A stretch of DNA of 64,000 nucleotides from JANRKF01 sp964518725 (GCA_964518725.1 CAZFKP010000017.1:1-64000); one strand, 5' to 3'. Shown: positions 9,205 through 18,076, counted from the first letter of the stretch. The notes: generated by a model from the letters alone, not told the origin. Numbers and translations: made by a program.

Positions 9205-9281
9205 GTCATTGCGAGGAGGCAACGCCGACGAAGCAATCCATCTTCAAGATGGATCGCCACGGCCTTCAGCCTCGCGATGAC
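9205..9281. repeat. Dispersed palindromic repeat, copy 1
   Basis: A 77-bp imperfect palindrome whose ends read GTCATTGCGAGG and CCTCGCGATGAC-like, with an inner GCAATCCATC / GATGGATCGCC pair. It matches the element at 15159-15236 in ends and core. It fills the space between the divergent ctaA and the heme-copper oxidase-like gene and touches the possible ctaA start at 9209. Such hairpin repeats are scattered in many alphaproteobacterial genomes. Confidence 0.8.
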
Positions 9282-9297
9282 GAGAAATAAAGGTACT

Positions 9298-10632
9298 ATG
9301 GAAAAATACAAGAACATTTCCCGGCAGTGGCTGCTTGTCGGTGTAATCGCGGTGGCGGTGGCGGGCTTGTATTCGCTGACGCTGGTCGTTGGCCGTGCGC
9401 CGGGGCTTTCCGATAATCCTGAGATACAGCGTATTTTTAAAGATGCGCTGGTGGTGCATGTGGATTTGTCGGTGCTCGTGTGGTTTTTAGCGATTGCCTG
9501 CATGTTGTGGAGCCTTGCCACCGAGCATGCGAAGCCGGTCATCCCATATCTTGAGGAGGCGGCGCTCATCTGCATGGCGCTTGCGGTTGCGCTGATGATG
9601 CTTTCGCCGTTTGACCCAAAGGCGGTGGCGATGATGAGCAATTATATCCCCACGATCAGCAGCCCGATCTTCATGCTGTCCCTGGCGTTGATCTTGTGTT
9701 CGGTGGGATTCATGCTGGTGAAACTTCTCACCGCGCCGCTTGCGGTGGCACAGTCGCCGGTGCAATTCGGCATCCTGTCCGCCGGATGGATCACCCTTGT
9801 CGCCATAGGCTGTTTTATCTGGTCGTACTTTTTGATGCCGACGGTGATTGAGGGCGAGCAATATTTTGAGATGCTCTTCTGGGGCGGCGGCCACGTGCTG
9901 CAACTGACGCATACGCAAATCCTGATGGTCGTGTGGCTGATGCTCGCGGCGTCATTGCGCGTTGGAGTCAACTATAACAAATTGCTGTATGCGCTGTTTT
10001 CCGTAGGGTTGCTTGCTGCGCTTGCAAGCCCCATCGCGTATTTTCTCCACGACATCACCAGCAGCGAGTTCCGCAATTTCTTCACCCGCCAGATGGTTGC
10101 CGTAGGCGGTTTCGCGCCGGGTATACTGGCGCTGATGCTGCTGGTGCGTCTGTGGCACGGCAGGGCGGCACGGCATGGCGAGAAGCGTGCGCTGTGGGCA
10201 TGCATGCTGGTATCGGCATCACTATTCTTATATGGCGGGTTTCTCGCCTTGCTGATCCAGGGGCAGAATGTCGTGATCCCAGCACATTACCATGGCTCCA
10301 TCGTCGGCATCACGCTGGCATTCATGGGCTTTGCTTATATGAAACTGCCGGGGTTTGGTTACCGCCCGGTGACGGGTTGGAGGCTGGCCTATTGGCAGCC
10401 GATTGTTTATGGCGTGGGGCAGGTGATGCATGTTTCTGGGCTTGCCTATTCCGGTGGGTATGGGGTGCTGCGTAAAACGGCGGGTGGGGTGGATAGTCTT
10501 GCCCTCAACGTCAAAATCGCCCTTGGGTTCATGGGGCTGGGCGGCCTGCTGGCCATTATCGGCGGGCTGATGTTTGTAGTGGTGGTTTACTGCTCGATAC
10601 GGATTAGCCTGCCCATTCGTCACGGCGGATGA
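9298..10632 (+). CDS. Heme-copper oxidase subunit I-like membrane protein
   Basis: A 444-aa protein with about 12 transmembrane segments and the histidine layout of heme-copper oxidase subunit I: H54 in helix II (HVDLSVLVW), H199 in WGGGHVLQLTHT (helix VI), H251 in helix VII, and the HxH pair H330/H332 in PAHYHGSIVG (helix X). The usual HH pair of helix VII appears as a single His, so the CuB site may be altered. It resembles the divergent cbb3/NOR-like branch. The ATG at 9298 follows AAAGGT; longer frames run back through the repeat. No other oxidase subunit is nearby. Its 3' end overlaps addB by 29 nt. Confidence 0.75.
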   Translation: MEKYKNISRQWLLVGVIAVAVAGLYSLTLVVGRAPGLSDNPEIQRIFKDALVVHVDLSVLVWFLAIACMLWSLATEHAKPVIPYLEEAALICMALAVALMMLSPFDPKAVAMMSNYIPTISSPIFMLSLALILCSVGFMLVKLLTAPLAVAQSPVQFGILSAGWITLVAIGCFIWSYFLMPTVIEGEQYFEMLFWGGGHVLQLTHTQILMVVWLMLAASLRVGVNYNKLLYALFSVGLLAALASPIAYFLHDITSSEFRNFFTRQMVAVGGFAPGILALMLLVRLWHGRAARHGEKRALWACMLVSASLFLYGGFLALLIQGQNVVIPAHYHGSIVGITLAFMGFAYMKLPGFGYRPVTGWRLAYWQPIVYGVGQVMHVSGLAYSGGYGVLRKTAGGVDSLALNVKIALGFMGLGGLLAIIGGLMFVVVVYCSIRISLPIRHGG

Positions 10633-13453
10633 GGTGGTGGTAATCGTCCGCAGGCGATAGTTTCGATTGTTGCGGCGGGGCATAGTCGGTCGCTTCTGTG
10701 AGGCTGGCTTCGATCATGGCGCGTAAGGTTTCCTCGGTTCTTTCCAGCAGCCCGTCCGGGGCGATTTCCACAATATCCTCCGTCGAGGCGCGTGTTTTCA
10801 ATGCCCAATATTCGAGCGTGGTTGCGGTGCCGTTGACGGTGCCGCTTTTCATCAGTGCCAGAGCCGTAAGCGGCAATTGCATCGCGTCGCCGTCTTCCAC
10901 TCTTTTTGCGGTCGGCAACGATCCGGTTTTGTAATCCATCAGCCGGAAGCTGCCACCGAAATCATCCACACGGTCGGCGCGGGCGCGGAGGGTGACATCT
11001 CTATCTGCCACCGTGAATGTCCATTCGGCGCTGACTTCGCTGTTGGTTGTGTAGCGAGCCCCCTGCCGCAGGCGTGTTTCGCGTGCGAGCCAATGGCGGG
11101 CAATCGCTTCGAAGCGCGGCCACCACAGATTGCGTACTGCCGGGTGGTTGGCGTAGGAGCTGAAAATGCGTTCACCGACGATCATGAGTTTCTGGTAAGC
11201 GTGCTCCGGCAGCGCGTTCGGGTGTTCGGCGGAGAAATGTTCGAGCGCGGTATGGATATGTTCGCCGAAATCGGCAGCGTCCGGTTCCTGGTCGAGGGGG
11301 GGCAAAGGGTGCAGACCGAGAATTTTCTGGGCGTAGAATTTATAAGGCTCGTGCCTCCACACATCCATGTTGCTGACGGAGAAACGCGTCGGCCGTGCCG
11401 CAATCGGCGGTGTTGGGTGGGGTTGTTTCAACGGCGGCAGGTCATACGGCGCATCCTGTGCATCAATAACGGCTTGCAGTGCTGCGCTGTGGTGCATGCG
11501 CGCCAGCAGGGCGGCATCTTTCCCGCCCACTAGCGTGACAAGGCGCACCCACCAGCGCGACGGTTCCTGCGGGCGCCCCGCGATTTTGCGGGCACGGGTC
11601 AGCAGCACGGCCTTGCCATGCGCCATCATCCATACGTCGTGCGCGCTCTGCCCGACCTGCATCGTCTGGGGCGGCAGGCCGAATTGCTCGCGCATCGGGG
11701 CGCTCATCCATGGGTCTGGCGTCATCGCCGCCGGCCATGTGCCTTCGCTCATTTCGCCGAGGATGGTGAGGTCGTAATCGAGTAAACGTGCCTCGATCGG
11801 GCTTAGGATGTGCAGTCGCGGATGGCTTCCGGCGTTCATGCGAACTGCGTCGCGGGCAATCAGTGCATTAAATAGCGCCGGGTAATCGTGCGCGGCAACG
11901 TCTCCAAGCGCGGGAGCTGCGTCGTTCCAGCCGGCGATCGTTTCTGCAAGCTTGATGCCCGGTTCTTTTGCCCACAGGCGTTCGGCGCCAGCCAGCGCTT
12001 CGGCGGCGGTGCAGTGGGTTTGGAGGAGTGTGGCCAGCGGCATCGGCGTACGTTGCAGGAACAGCATTTCCAGGGAGCGCACCGCATCCCGCAGTTGCAG
12101 GAGGAAAGCTTTGAGCTCCTGTTCCGGGGCGGCGTCTATCAGCGCGTCCATCCCGCTTTCCAGCCGCATGCTGCGTAGTAGTTTTATTTCCAGCAGCCGG
12201 CTCATTTCGCGGCAATGTGTGGTATCGCCGCCGACGGCCGCCAGCGGATGGCGCAGCAGCGCAAGGAGTGGCTCGGGCGCAAACCCGCTTTCCACCGCAT
12301 CCAGCAGCAGGCGCATGAAAATGGCGGGTGGGGTGGTTGCCAGCGGCTTGCCCGCCGAATCATCAATCGCCAGCCCGTAGCGCGCGCACTCGGCGGCGAC
12401 CATCCGGGCGAGCGTCCGGTCGGGAGTGACAAGAGCAGCGGTTTTTCCTGACGTGTCCAGTGTTTCGCGCAAACGGCAGGCGATCATCCGCGCTTCGTCG
12501 GCCTGCGTTGCGGCTTCGGCAAGGGCGATGTGCGACAAGTCATCTGCAAGCGGCAGTTCCTGTTCGCGCCAGTGGGCGGTGAATTCGGCGGGTGTGAACA
12601 TGGCGCGCACGCTTGAGTTGTCGCGTTCTTTGATCCCAATCACCTGCACCTGTGTGCGTGCGGCCCCGGCGGTATCGAGCAATTGCCGCATGCCGTATTG
12701 TGGGTGGGTGGGGCACAGCGCGTCCCACTGTGCCGCAGGCATGTGCAGGTCAAGCCCCGGCAGGATCACCATGCCCTGCGGCAGGCGGGCGATGGTGGCC
12801 AGAAGCGCGGCGGTGGCAGGGATACTGCCGGTCGAACCGGCGGCCACCACGGGGAAATCCGGCGGCGATTCCTGCCATGTGCTGGCGAGTGCCAGTATGC
12901 GGTCGCGTTGCAGGGCGGCGGCGTCGACCATGCCTTCCGTCGCGAGGATGTGTGGCCATGCGCTGGTAATGATTTTCAGGAATTCGGTGGTTTTTTGCCA
13001 ATGGGTCGCCAACTCTTCCGGCACCAATGTTTTCAGCCTGTCAAAAGAAAGACCATGTTTGGTCACATCATCCATTAGCTGGGCAAGGGTTGCAGCCAAT
13101 TCACATGCCCGCGCCGGGGTGGTTTCCTGACTCTTCAGGATCAGCCGTGTGAGCATGGCAAGGCGTTGTTTTTCCGGCATGACGGCCGGGGTTGCGCCCG
13201 GTGCCATGGCCGCAAGGTCGGCCTCGCCATCCACTTCGCCGATCGGCATGATACGCGGCAGGAGCAGGGCGCGCCCGTCGCTCGTCCGCAGGAAGGCCTC
13301 ATGCAGGTTGCGGCATGCACGGCGGGATGGCAGTAACACCAGTGTCCGCGCCAGTTGCAGGGGGTCTGTTGCCGATGGCTGCAGCAGCCGTGAAGCCAGC
13401 GTATCCAGGAACGCCACGCCGGTTGGAAGAGTGTGAAAACGCGCAATATTCAT
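10604..13453 (-). CDS. addB: AddB, double-strand break repair helicase-nuclease subunit
   Basis: Subunit B of the AddAB complex, which resects double-strand ends for RecA loading. The 949-aa protein begins with an inactivated helicase-like region (LLPSRRACRNLHEAFL, VVAAGSTGSIPAT) and ends in a RecB-family PD-(D/E)XK nuclease domain, seen as RADRVDDFGGSFRLMDYKTG with QLPLTALAL downstream. This is the alphaproteobacterial form without obvious iron-sulfur cysteines. addA normally follows addB directly, but here a converging gene follows and addA is not in the window. The start ATG at 13453 has a weak ribosome site. Confidence 0.93.
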   Translation of the reverse strand: MNIARFHTLPTGVAFLDTLASRLLQPSATDPLQLARTLVLLPSRRACRNLHEAFLRTSDGRALLLPRIMPIGEVDGEADLAAMAPGATPAVMPEKQRLAMLTRLILKSQETTPARACELAATLAQLMDDVTKHGLSFDRLKTLVPEELATHWQKTTEFLKIITSAWPHILATEGMVDAAALQRDRILALASTWQESPPDFPVVAAGSTGSIPATAALLATIARLPQGMVILPGLDLHMPAAQWDALCPTHPQYGMRQLLDTAGAARTQVQVIGIKERDNSSVRAMFTPAEFTAHWREQELPLADDLSHIALAEAATQADEARMIACRLRETLDTSGKTAALVTPDRTLARMVAAECARYGLAIDDSAGKPLATTPPAIFMRLLLDAVESGFAPEPLLALLRHPLAAVGGDTTHCREMSRLLEIKLLRSMRLESGMDALIDAAPEQELKAFLLQLRDAVRSLEMLFLQRTPMPLATLLQTHCTAAEALAGAERLWAKEPGIKLAETIAGWNDAAPALGDVAAHDYPALFNALIARDAVRMNAGSHPRLHILSPIEARLLDYDLTILGEMSEGTWPAAMTPDPWMSAPMREQFGLPPQTMQVGQSAHDVWMMAHGKAVLLTRARKIAGRPQEPSRWWVRLVTLVGGKDAALLARMHHSAALQAVIDAQDAPYDLPPLKQPHPTPPIAARPTRFSVSNMDVWRHEPYKFYAQKILGLHPLPPLDQEPDAADFGEHIHTALEHFSAEHPNALPEHAYQKLMIVGERIFSSYANHPAVRNLWWPRFEAIARHWLARETRLRQGARYTTNSEVSAEWTFTVADRDVTLRARADRVDDFGGSFRLMDYKTGSLPTAKRVEDGDAMQLPLTALALMKSGTVNGTATTLEYWALKTRASTEDIVEIAPDGLLERTEETLRAMIEASLTEATDYAPPQQSKLSPADDYHHLIRRDEWAG

Positions 13454-13520
13454 GATATCTTAACATGTAAAGCGTTATAGATGTGCTATCCTTAGCCTAT
13501 TAATCATGAACTGAAAAGCG

Positions 13521-15155
13521 ATGGTCGCGGATATCGAAAAAGTGCCAGAATTGCTGGCCTATGAGTTGGAGATGCTGTGGGCGGCACACGCGGCGGTGGG
13601 GTTGTCTGGTTCCATGCAGCTTTACACCAACCCCGAACAGGTGCCATTTCGTGCCAAGCAGCCGGGGCTTTCGTTCTGGTTCACCAAAGATGAGAATGAG
13701 GCGGCGATTGCCGAGGTGCTCAAATATTATAACTCTGGCCAGTTGCCGAACACGCCGCTCCTGTTGAATCCGATTGTGCACAAAAAAAACGGTGACGAGT
13801 ATGTGCCGGTGGGCGCCGGGTTTGCGTGGTGTTCAGCGCTTAGCCTTGGTGTTGATGTGCTGAATAACGAATCGGCCGACCGGTTGCAGGAAGTCGGTGC
13901 ACTCACCAGCCTGTTCGAACGCGGGGACAATGCGCGCGCGGGGCTGAAGGTGGTGGCGTTTACCACCGAGGCGCAACCGCCGGCGGCAGATGGCCGCACG
14001 GTGATCGGCTGCCAGGAATTGTATGAGCTGGCCAATATTAAAAGCGATCAATATGCCGGTTATTACCTGCTTTCTGGCATTTCGTACCTCACCAATAACG
14101 GCCTGTTCCAGAATCCTGATTTTTCGGATTTGTTCCGGGGGAATCCTGACATCAAGGCGCTCGCGATTAATGTGCAGAATATCATTGATGCCGCCTATTG
14201 CTGGAATTCTTATGATCGCCACCATTCGCTCTACCTGAAATTCGGGCGCGACCCGGCGGATGTGGAGCAGAACCTGCGCTTCTTCAATCTGGTAGCGCGT
14301 GATGTGAAACTGTTCGACGCCACGGGGCCGATGCGGAAAGAAGCCGAGGCGATGTTTGAATTCATCGTGCCGGGGTGGATTCCGCGTGGTGCAGTGACCC
14401 TGCTTGCGGCCACCGGCGGCACCGGGAAATCGAGTATCGCGCACCAGCTGTGTGTGATGGGCGCGATTGATTATAAAAAGGGCGAGGAAGCCCCAAAATG
14501 GCTTGGGCAGCGGCTGGCAATCGAGAAATGCACCGGCATCAACATCTATTTTTCCGGCGAGGATGGTCCGCCGATTATCAACGCCCGTGCGTCGTTGTTC
14601 GATCCGAAGGGGCGGGCAAAACGCCTGATGTTCCAGCGTACCGACTTTGGCGAGGGGGTGACCTTCCCGCAATATTTGCGTAGCCTCCGCAAAATTCCCG
14701 ATGTGCCGATCATGGTGATTGACCCGGCGCGGAAATACTTGATGGGCGGTGATGAGAACGATGCCGGTGTCGTCAGTGAATTTTTTGAGGCGATTGAAGA
14801 ATTCGCCATCGAGAAAAATACGGCGGTCGTCGTGGTGCATCACCTGCAGAAAAATGCCTACCCCAAATCGGCAGCGGAAGTGCTTGATCTACTCCGCGGT
14901 TCGCAAGTGTTCATCGATCGTCCGCGCGTGGTGATCGGCATGTTCCGCGATGGCCCCTATACCATTGCCGGGCTGGCTAAAAATAACATTCCGCCAAATC
15001 TCGGCATGGTGGCCGATGAGCGCGTCTTCGCCCGTGACCCAAAACATTTAAGCCTGATCTGGATGCCTGGCGAGCGCGGGGTTCGCAATGCGGCACTGTC
15101 GGAAGATGAGCTGGAAGCACTCGCCGAAGAGGCTAAAAAAGAGGGCAGAACCTAG
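13521..15155 (+). CDS. RecA-fold (RepA/AAA_25-like) ATPase with novel N-terminus
   Basis: A 544-aa protein. Residues about 280-490 form a RecA-like ATPase: promoter strand FIVPGWIPRGAVTLLA, Walker A ending GGTGKS at 299-304, the FSGEDGPP motif, Walker B-like PIMVIDPARKYL, and VVVVHHLQKN, as in plasmid RepA helicases and phage-type AAA_25 proteins. The first 280 residues match nothing I recognise and include several aromatic-rich strands. A helicase or replication/repair role is likely but unproven. It is divergent from addB and is followed at once by repeat copy 2 and tgt. No integrase or other mobile genes adjoin. Confidence 0.6.
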   Translation: MVADIEKVPELLAYELEMLWAAHAAVGLSGSMQLYTNPEQVPFRAKQPGLSFWFTKDENEAAIAEVLKYYNSGQLPNTPLLLNPIVHKKNGDEYVPVGAGFAWCSALSLGVDVLNNESADRLQEVGALTSLFERGDNARAGLKVVAFTTEAQPPAADGRTVIGCQELYELANIKSDQYAGYYLLSGISYLTNNGLFQNPDFSDLFRGNPDIKALAINVQNIIDAAYCWNSYDRHHSLYLKFGRDPADVEQNLRFFNLVARDVKLFDATGPMRKEAEAMFEFIVPGWIPRGAVTLLAATGGTGKSSIAHQLCVMGAIDYKKGEEAPKWLGQRLAIEKCTGINIYFSGEDGPPIINARASLFDPKGRAKRLMFQRTDFGEGVTFPQYLRSLRKIPDVPIMVIDPARKYLMGGDENDAGVVSEFFEAIEEFAIEKNTAVVVVHHLQKNAYPKSAAEVLDLLRGSQVFIDRPRVVIGMFRDGPYTIAGLAKNNIPPNLGMVADERVFARDPKHLSLIWMPGERGVRNAALSEDELEALAEEAKKEGRT

Positions 15156-15158
15156 ATT

Positions 15159-15236
15159 GTCATTGCGAGGAACGTAGTAACGTGGCAATCCATCCGACTT
15201 GAAAAAGATGGATCGCCGCGCTATGCTCGCGATGAC
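15159..15236. repeat. Dispersed palindromic repeat, copy 2
   Basis: Starts GTCATTGCGAGGAACG, with core GGCAATCCATCC and GATGGATCGCCGCG, and ends GCTCGCGATGAC; the ends are mutual inverted repeats and match copy 1 at 9205-9281. It sits between the stop of the ATPase gene (15155) and the start of tgt (15245). The base run just after its end, GGAG, is the apparent ribosome binding site of tgt. Confidence 0.8.
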
Positions 15237-15244
15237 GGAGTTTA

Positions 15245-16360
15245 ATGAGTATTTCCTACAAAATCCATTCCACCGACAACCACGCCCGCCTTGGCACACT
15301 CTCCACCGCGCATGGCGACATCCGCACGCCTGCCTTCATGCCGGTTGGCACGGCGGCGACCGTGAAAGCCATGAAGCCGGACGAGGTGAAGAAGCTTGGC
15401 GCGGATATCATCCTCGGCAATACCTATCATTTGATGCTGCGGCCGACGGCAGAGCGGATTGCGGCGCTGGGCGGCCTGCATACATTCATGAACTGGCACA
15501 GTCCTATTCTCACCGATTCCGGCGGGTTCCAGGTGATGTCGCTGGCCAAGCTGCGTAAAATTACCGAGCAGGGCGTGACTTTCCAGTCGCATCTGGATGG
15601 TACGACTTATGAGTTGACGCCGGAACGCTCGATGGAAATCCAGCATCTGCTTGGCTCTGACATCACCATGGCATTTGACGAATGCACGCCGTTTCCCGCG
15701 ACACACGAGGTGGCGAAGGAAAGCATGGAGCTCTCCATGCGCTGGGCGCAGCGCAGCAAAGACGCATTCCAACAGCGCGAAGGCTATGCATTATTCGGTA
15801 TTGTGCAGGGTAGCGTTTATGCCGATTTGCGCGAACGTTCGGCGGAAGCACTTAAGAAGATTGGTTTCGATGGCTATGCGATTGGTGGGCTGGCGGTGGG
15901 TGAGGGGCAGGAGCTGATGTTCTCAACCCTCGACATCACCATGCCGCATTTGCCCACCGATAAGCCGCGCTACCTGATGGGCGTGGGCAAGCCCGATGAC
16001 ATACTCGGCGCGGTGTTGCGCGGGGTGGATATGTTCGATTGTGTCATTCCCACGCGCTCTGGCCGCAATGCCCGTGCATACATATTTTCCGGCGAAATGA
16101 ACCTGCGTAATGCAAAATTTGCGGATGATGCCGCGCCGCTCGAATCTGGCTGCCCATGCACCCTCTGCACCCAGTTTTCGCGTGCCTATTTGCATCATTT
16201 GTTCAAAGCCGATGAGATGCTCGCTCCGATGTTGCTGACTGAACACAACCTCACCTTCTACCAGCGGCTGATGCAGCAGATACGCGAGGCGATTGGCGAT
16301 GCGCGGCTGGGAGATTATGCGACCACTTTTCTGGGGCAGTACCATGCGTGTGATGACTAA
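15245..16360 (+). CDS. tgt: Queuine tRNA-ribosyltransferase
   Basis: Exchanges guanine-34 of GUN-anticodon tRNAs for a queuosine precursor. The active-site aspartates are visible as D91 (TDSGGFQVMSL) and D265 (VDMFDCVIPTR), and the structural zinc site as C303, C305, C308 and H334. The 371-aa length is normal. GGAG lies 5 nt before the ATG and abuts the end of the palindromic repeat. The stop overlaps the start of ydbH, so the envelope transport genes are probably read from the same message. Confidence 0.97.
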   Translation: MSISYKIHSTDNHARLGTLSTAHGDIRTPAFMPVGTAATVKAMKPDEVKKLGADIILGNTYHLMLRPTAERIAALGGLHTFMNWHSPILTDSGGFQVMSLAKLRKITEQGVTFQSHLDGTTYELTPERSMEIQHLLGSDITMAFDECTPFPATHEVAKESMELSMRWAQRSKDAFQQREGYALFGIVQGSVYADLRERSAEALKKIGFDGYAIGGLAVGEGQELMFSTLDITMPHLPTDKPRYLMGVGKPDDILGAVLRGVDMFDCVIPTRSGRNARAYIFSGEMNLRNAKFADDAAPLESGCPCTLCTQFSRAYLHHLFKADEMLAPMLLTEHNLTFYQRLMQQIREAIGDARLGDYATTFLGQYHACDD

Positions 16361-17357
16361 GCGCCTGCTGGCCTTGTTCCTGCTGCTGGCGCCGATTGCG
16401 GCGATGTATTACGCCACGCAATTGCCGCTCAAGGCGAAGATTGCCGAGGGGGTTGCCGGCATCCTTGCCGAAAAAGGCCTGACCGATGTGGAGGTTGAAC
16501 TCCAGAGTATCGGTAAGCAGCACATCGCATTTTCACGCATCTACGCCGCGAAAGAAAAAATGGATATCAGCCTTACTGATGTCCTGATCCATGCGACAAA
16601 CCTGCCCTATGCGGAGTTGGTGCGCGGCGACCTGTCGCGTGTGGCGGCGGAGTGGTCGGTAGCAGAGGTGCTGGTATCCGGTATTCCGTATGCGCTTCCG
16701 CCACTGGCTGGAAAGGGGAATTTTGTGATGAAGGATGGGAACCCGGAGGTCACCGGCGCATTTGCCGATGCTTCCGGAAAATATGGCGCCCGATTTACCG
16801 CACGTGCGAACGAGTTGATCCTGGAAGATGTAATGCTTGAGTGGCAGCAAGCGAAAGTCAGCAGCAAGAAAATTATCATTCCGCTAGCGGGCGATGTCCC
16901 CATCCGGCTGCCGCTTGCGGTTCAGAACCTGCCGCTTGCAACGTTGCTGTCTATGTTATCCGGTAAGGCCAGTGGTACTGGGAACGTGTCGGGGAATATC
17001 GAAATCATTCTTTATCCCGATGGTCGATTCTCAATTGGTGGCGGTCGGTTTGGCACGCAGCAGAATGGCCTGATACAATTGTCGCCGGAGGCGTTGCCCG
17101 GGGATCAACCGCAAATAAAAATCGCGCGCGAAGCGCTGTCTAATTTTCATTACACAGAATTAAGTCTGACGACATCGACCGCCAAGGATGGCAGGCCTAT
17201 CATACGGCTGACGCTGGAAGGAAATAATCCTGAAGCATTGAATGGCAGGCCGGTAAAATTGAATGTCAATCTTTCAGGCGATGTGCTAGAGATGCTGCAA
17301 CAAAGTCTGCTGCCGTTGGCAGACCCTAGAAAATATCTGGAAAAGGACACACCATGA
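16344..17357 (+). CDS. ydbH: YdbH-family intermembrane lipid transport protein
   Basis: A 337-aa protein with an N-terminal membrane anchor (RLLALFLLLAPIAAMYYA) and a beta-rich body ending with GKASGTGNVSGNIEIILYPDGRF, typical of the YdbH/AsmA-like family that bridges the envelope for phospholipid transport. E. coli YdbH is much longer (about 880 aa), so this is a short alphaproteobacterial form. The ATG at 16344 overlaps the tgt 3' end by 17 nt; the ATG at 16353 is also possible. The identification is strongly helped by ynbE and ydbL directly downstream. Confidence 0.8.
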   Translation: MRVMTKRLLALFLLLAPIAAMYYATQLPLKAKIAEGVAGILAEKGLTDVEVELQSIGKQHIAFSRIYAAKEKMDISLTDVLIHATNLPYAELVRGDLSRVAAEWSVAEVLVSGIPYALPPLAGKGNFVMKDGNPEVTGAFADASGKYGARFTARANELILEDVMLEWQQAKVSSKKIIIPLAGDVPIRLPLAVQNLPLATLLSMLSGKASGTGNVSGNIEIILYPDGRFSIGGGRFGTQQNGLIQLSPEALPGDQPQIKIAREALSNFHYTELSLTTSTAKDGRPIIRLTLEGNNPEALNGRPVKLNVNLSGDVLEMLQQSLLPLADPRKYLEKDTP

Positions 17358-17524
17358 AATATCTAATCGTCTTACTGTTGATTACGGCATGTAGCCCGAC
17401 GGTGACTGTAGCGACCGATAAACCGATCGAAATCAACATGAACATCAATATCGAACACCGTGTGAAAGTGGAAATCGAAAAAGACGTTCAGACGGCTATC
17501 AAAAACAACAAAGATATTTTCTAA
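17354..17524 (+). CDS. ynbE: YnbE-like small lipoprotein
   Basis: A 56-aa lipoprotein. The signal peptide MKYLIVLLLITACS has a lipobox (ITAC), so Cys13 would be lipidated after cleavage. The mature part carries KPIEINMNINIEHRVKVEIEK, matching the short beta-forming body of YnbE, which pairs with YdbH at the outer membrane. The ATG overlaps the ydbH stop as ATGA. Too short for standard ORF cut-offs, but the three-gene order ydbH-ynbE-ydbL makes the call firm. Confidence 0.88.
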   Translation: MKYLIVLLLITACSPTVTVATDKPIEINMNINIEHRVKVEIEKDVQTAIKNNKDIF

Positions 17525-17536
17525 GGAGACAGGGAC

Positions 17537-17860
17537 ATGAAACAGTTTTTCGCAGTATTTTCGATGATGGTGGCTTTGGCGGCAGCGCCGGCATGGGCGC
17601 TTGACCTGCAATCGGCACGCGCCCAGGGGATGGTCGGTGAGACACAGGCCGGGTATGTGGCCAAAATTTCCGGTGGCTCAGAGGTGGCGGCGCTGGTATC
17701 CGGGGTCAACCTGAAACGCCGGGAAGAATACGAGCGTATTTCCGCTGAAAATGGCCAGCCAGTCGATGTTGTAGCCAAAATTGCCGCTGAAAAAATCATC
17801 AACGGCCTGCCCAGCGGCGCTAAATATCGGGATGCGAACGGTAAATGGGCGGTAAAATAG
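17537..17860 (+). CDS. ydbL: YdbL, DUF1318 periplasmic protein
   Basis: A 107-aa exported protein with a signal peptide cut after PAWA, and the DUF1318 pattern: LQSARAQGMVGETQAGYVA, then NLKRREEYERISAENGQPVDVVAKIAAEK and a closing PSGAKYRDANGKW. In E. coli YdbL modulates YdbH-YnbE assembly. A strong AGGAGACAGGGAC ribosome site lies 12 nt after the ynbE stop. It is the last gene of the unit that starts at tgt; a tRNA promoter begins 15 nt downstream. Confidence 0.92.
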   Translation: MKQFFAVFSMMVALAAAPAWALDLQSARAQGMVGETQAGYVAKISGGSEVAALVSGVNLKRREEYERISAENGQPVDVVAKIAAEKIINGLPSGAKYRDANGKWAVK

Positions 17861-17874
17861 AAAAACTTTACCTA

Positions 17875-17902
17875 TTGACAAGGCTGGCTAAATACCTATT
17901 GT
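17875..17902 (+). promoter_or_regulatory. Sigma-70-type promoter for tRNA-Lys
   Basis: A perfect -35 TTGACA at 17875-17880 and a -10 TATTGT at 17897-17902 with 16 nt between them, about 55 nt before the tRNA. Confidence 0.55.
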
Positions 17903-17956
17903 CCCTATCTCTTTTTAGTTTAAAGAATGTAAATCCCTCCTGTGGATTTGCTGAAT

Positions 17957-18032
17957 GATCCGGTAGCTCAGTCGGTAGAGCACCTGACTTTTAATCAGGT
18001 TGTCGCGGGTTCGATTCCCGCCCGGATCACCA
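17957..18032 (+). tRNA. tRNA-Lys (anticodon TTT)
   Basis: A complete 76-nt cloverleaf with encoded CCA: acceptor GATCCGG / CCGGATC, D arm GCTC-GAGC, anticodon stem CCTGA/TCAGG around loop CTTTTAA (anticodon TTT), T arm GCGGG/CCCGC with TTCGATT loop, discriminator A. The 3' end is repeated 162 bp downstream (see the repeat entry). Confidence 0.97.
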
Positions 18033-18076
18033 CTTAAAAAAGAACCCACCTTAATTGAGGGTTCTTTTTTAAGTGG
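18030..18076. terminator. Bidirectional terminator after tRNA-Lys
   Basis: A perfect 18-bp inverted repeat (18030-18047 and 18059-18076) around an 11-nt loop. The GAACCC/GGGTTC half is followed by six T residues on the plus strand, and by symmetry on the minus strand. The left arm starts inside the tRNA CCA end. Confidence 0.85.

Noticed and set aside
8175..9641. 488-aa version of CtaA with a long N-terminal extension
   Set aside because: The extension reads through the dispersed repeat and the reverse of the opposing gene; the normal family start is internal.
13833..14843. 336-aa ORF antisense to the RecA-fold ATPase gene
   Set aside because: The sense frame carries the Walker motifs; the antisense one shows no family signature.
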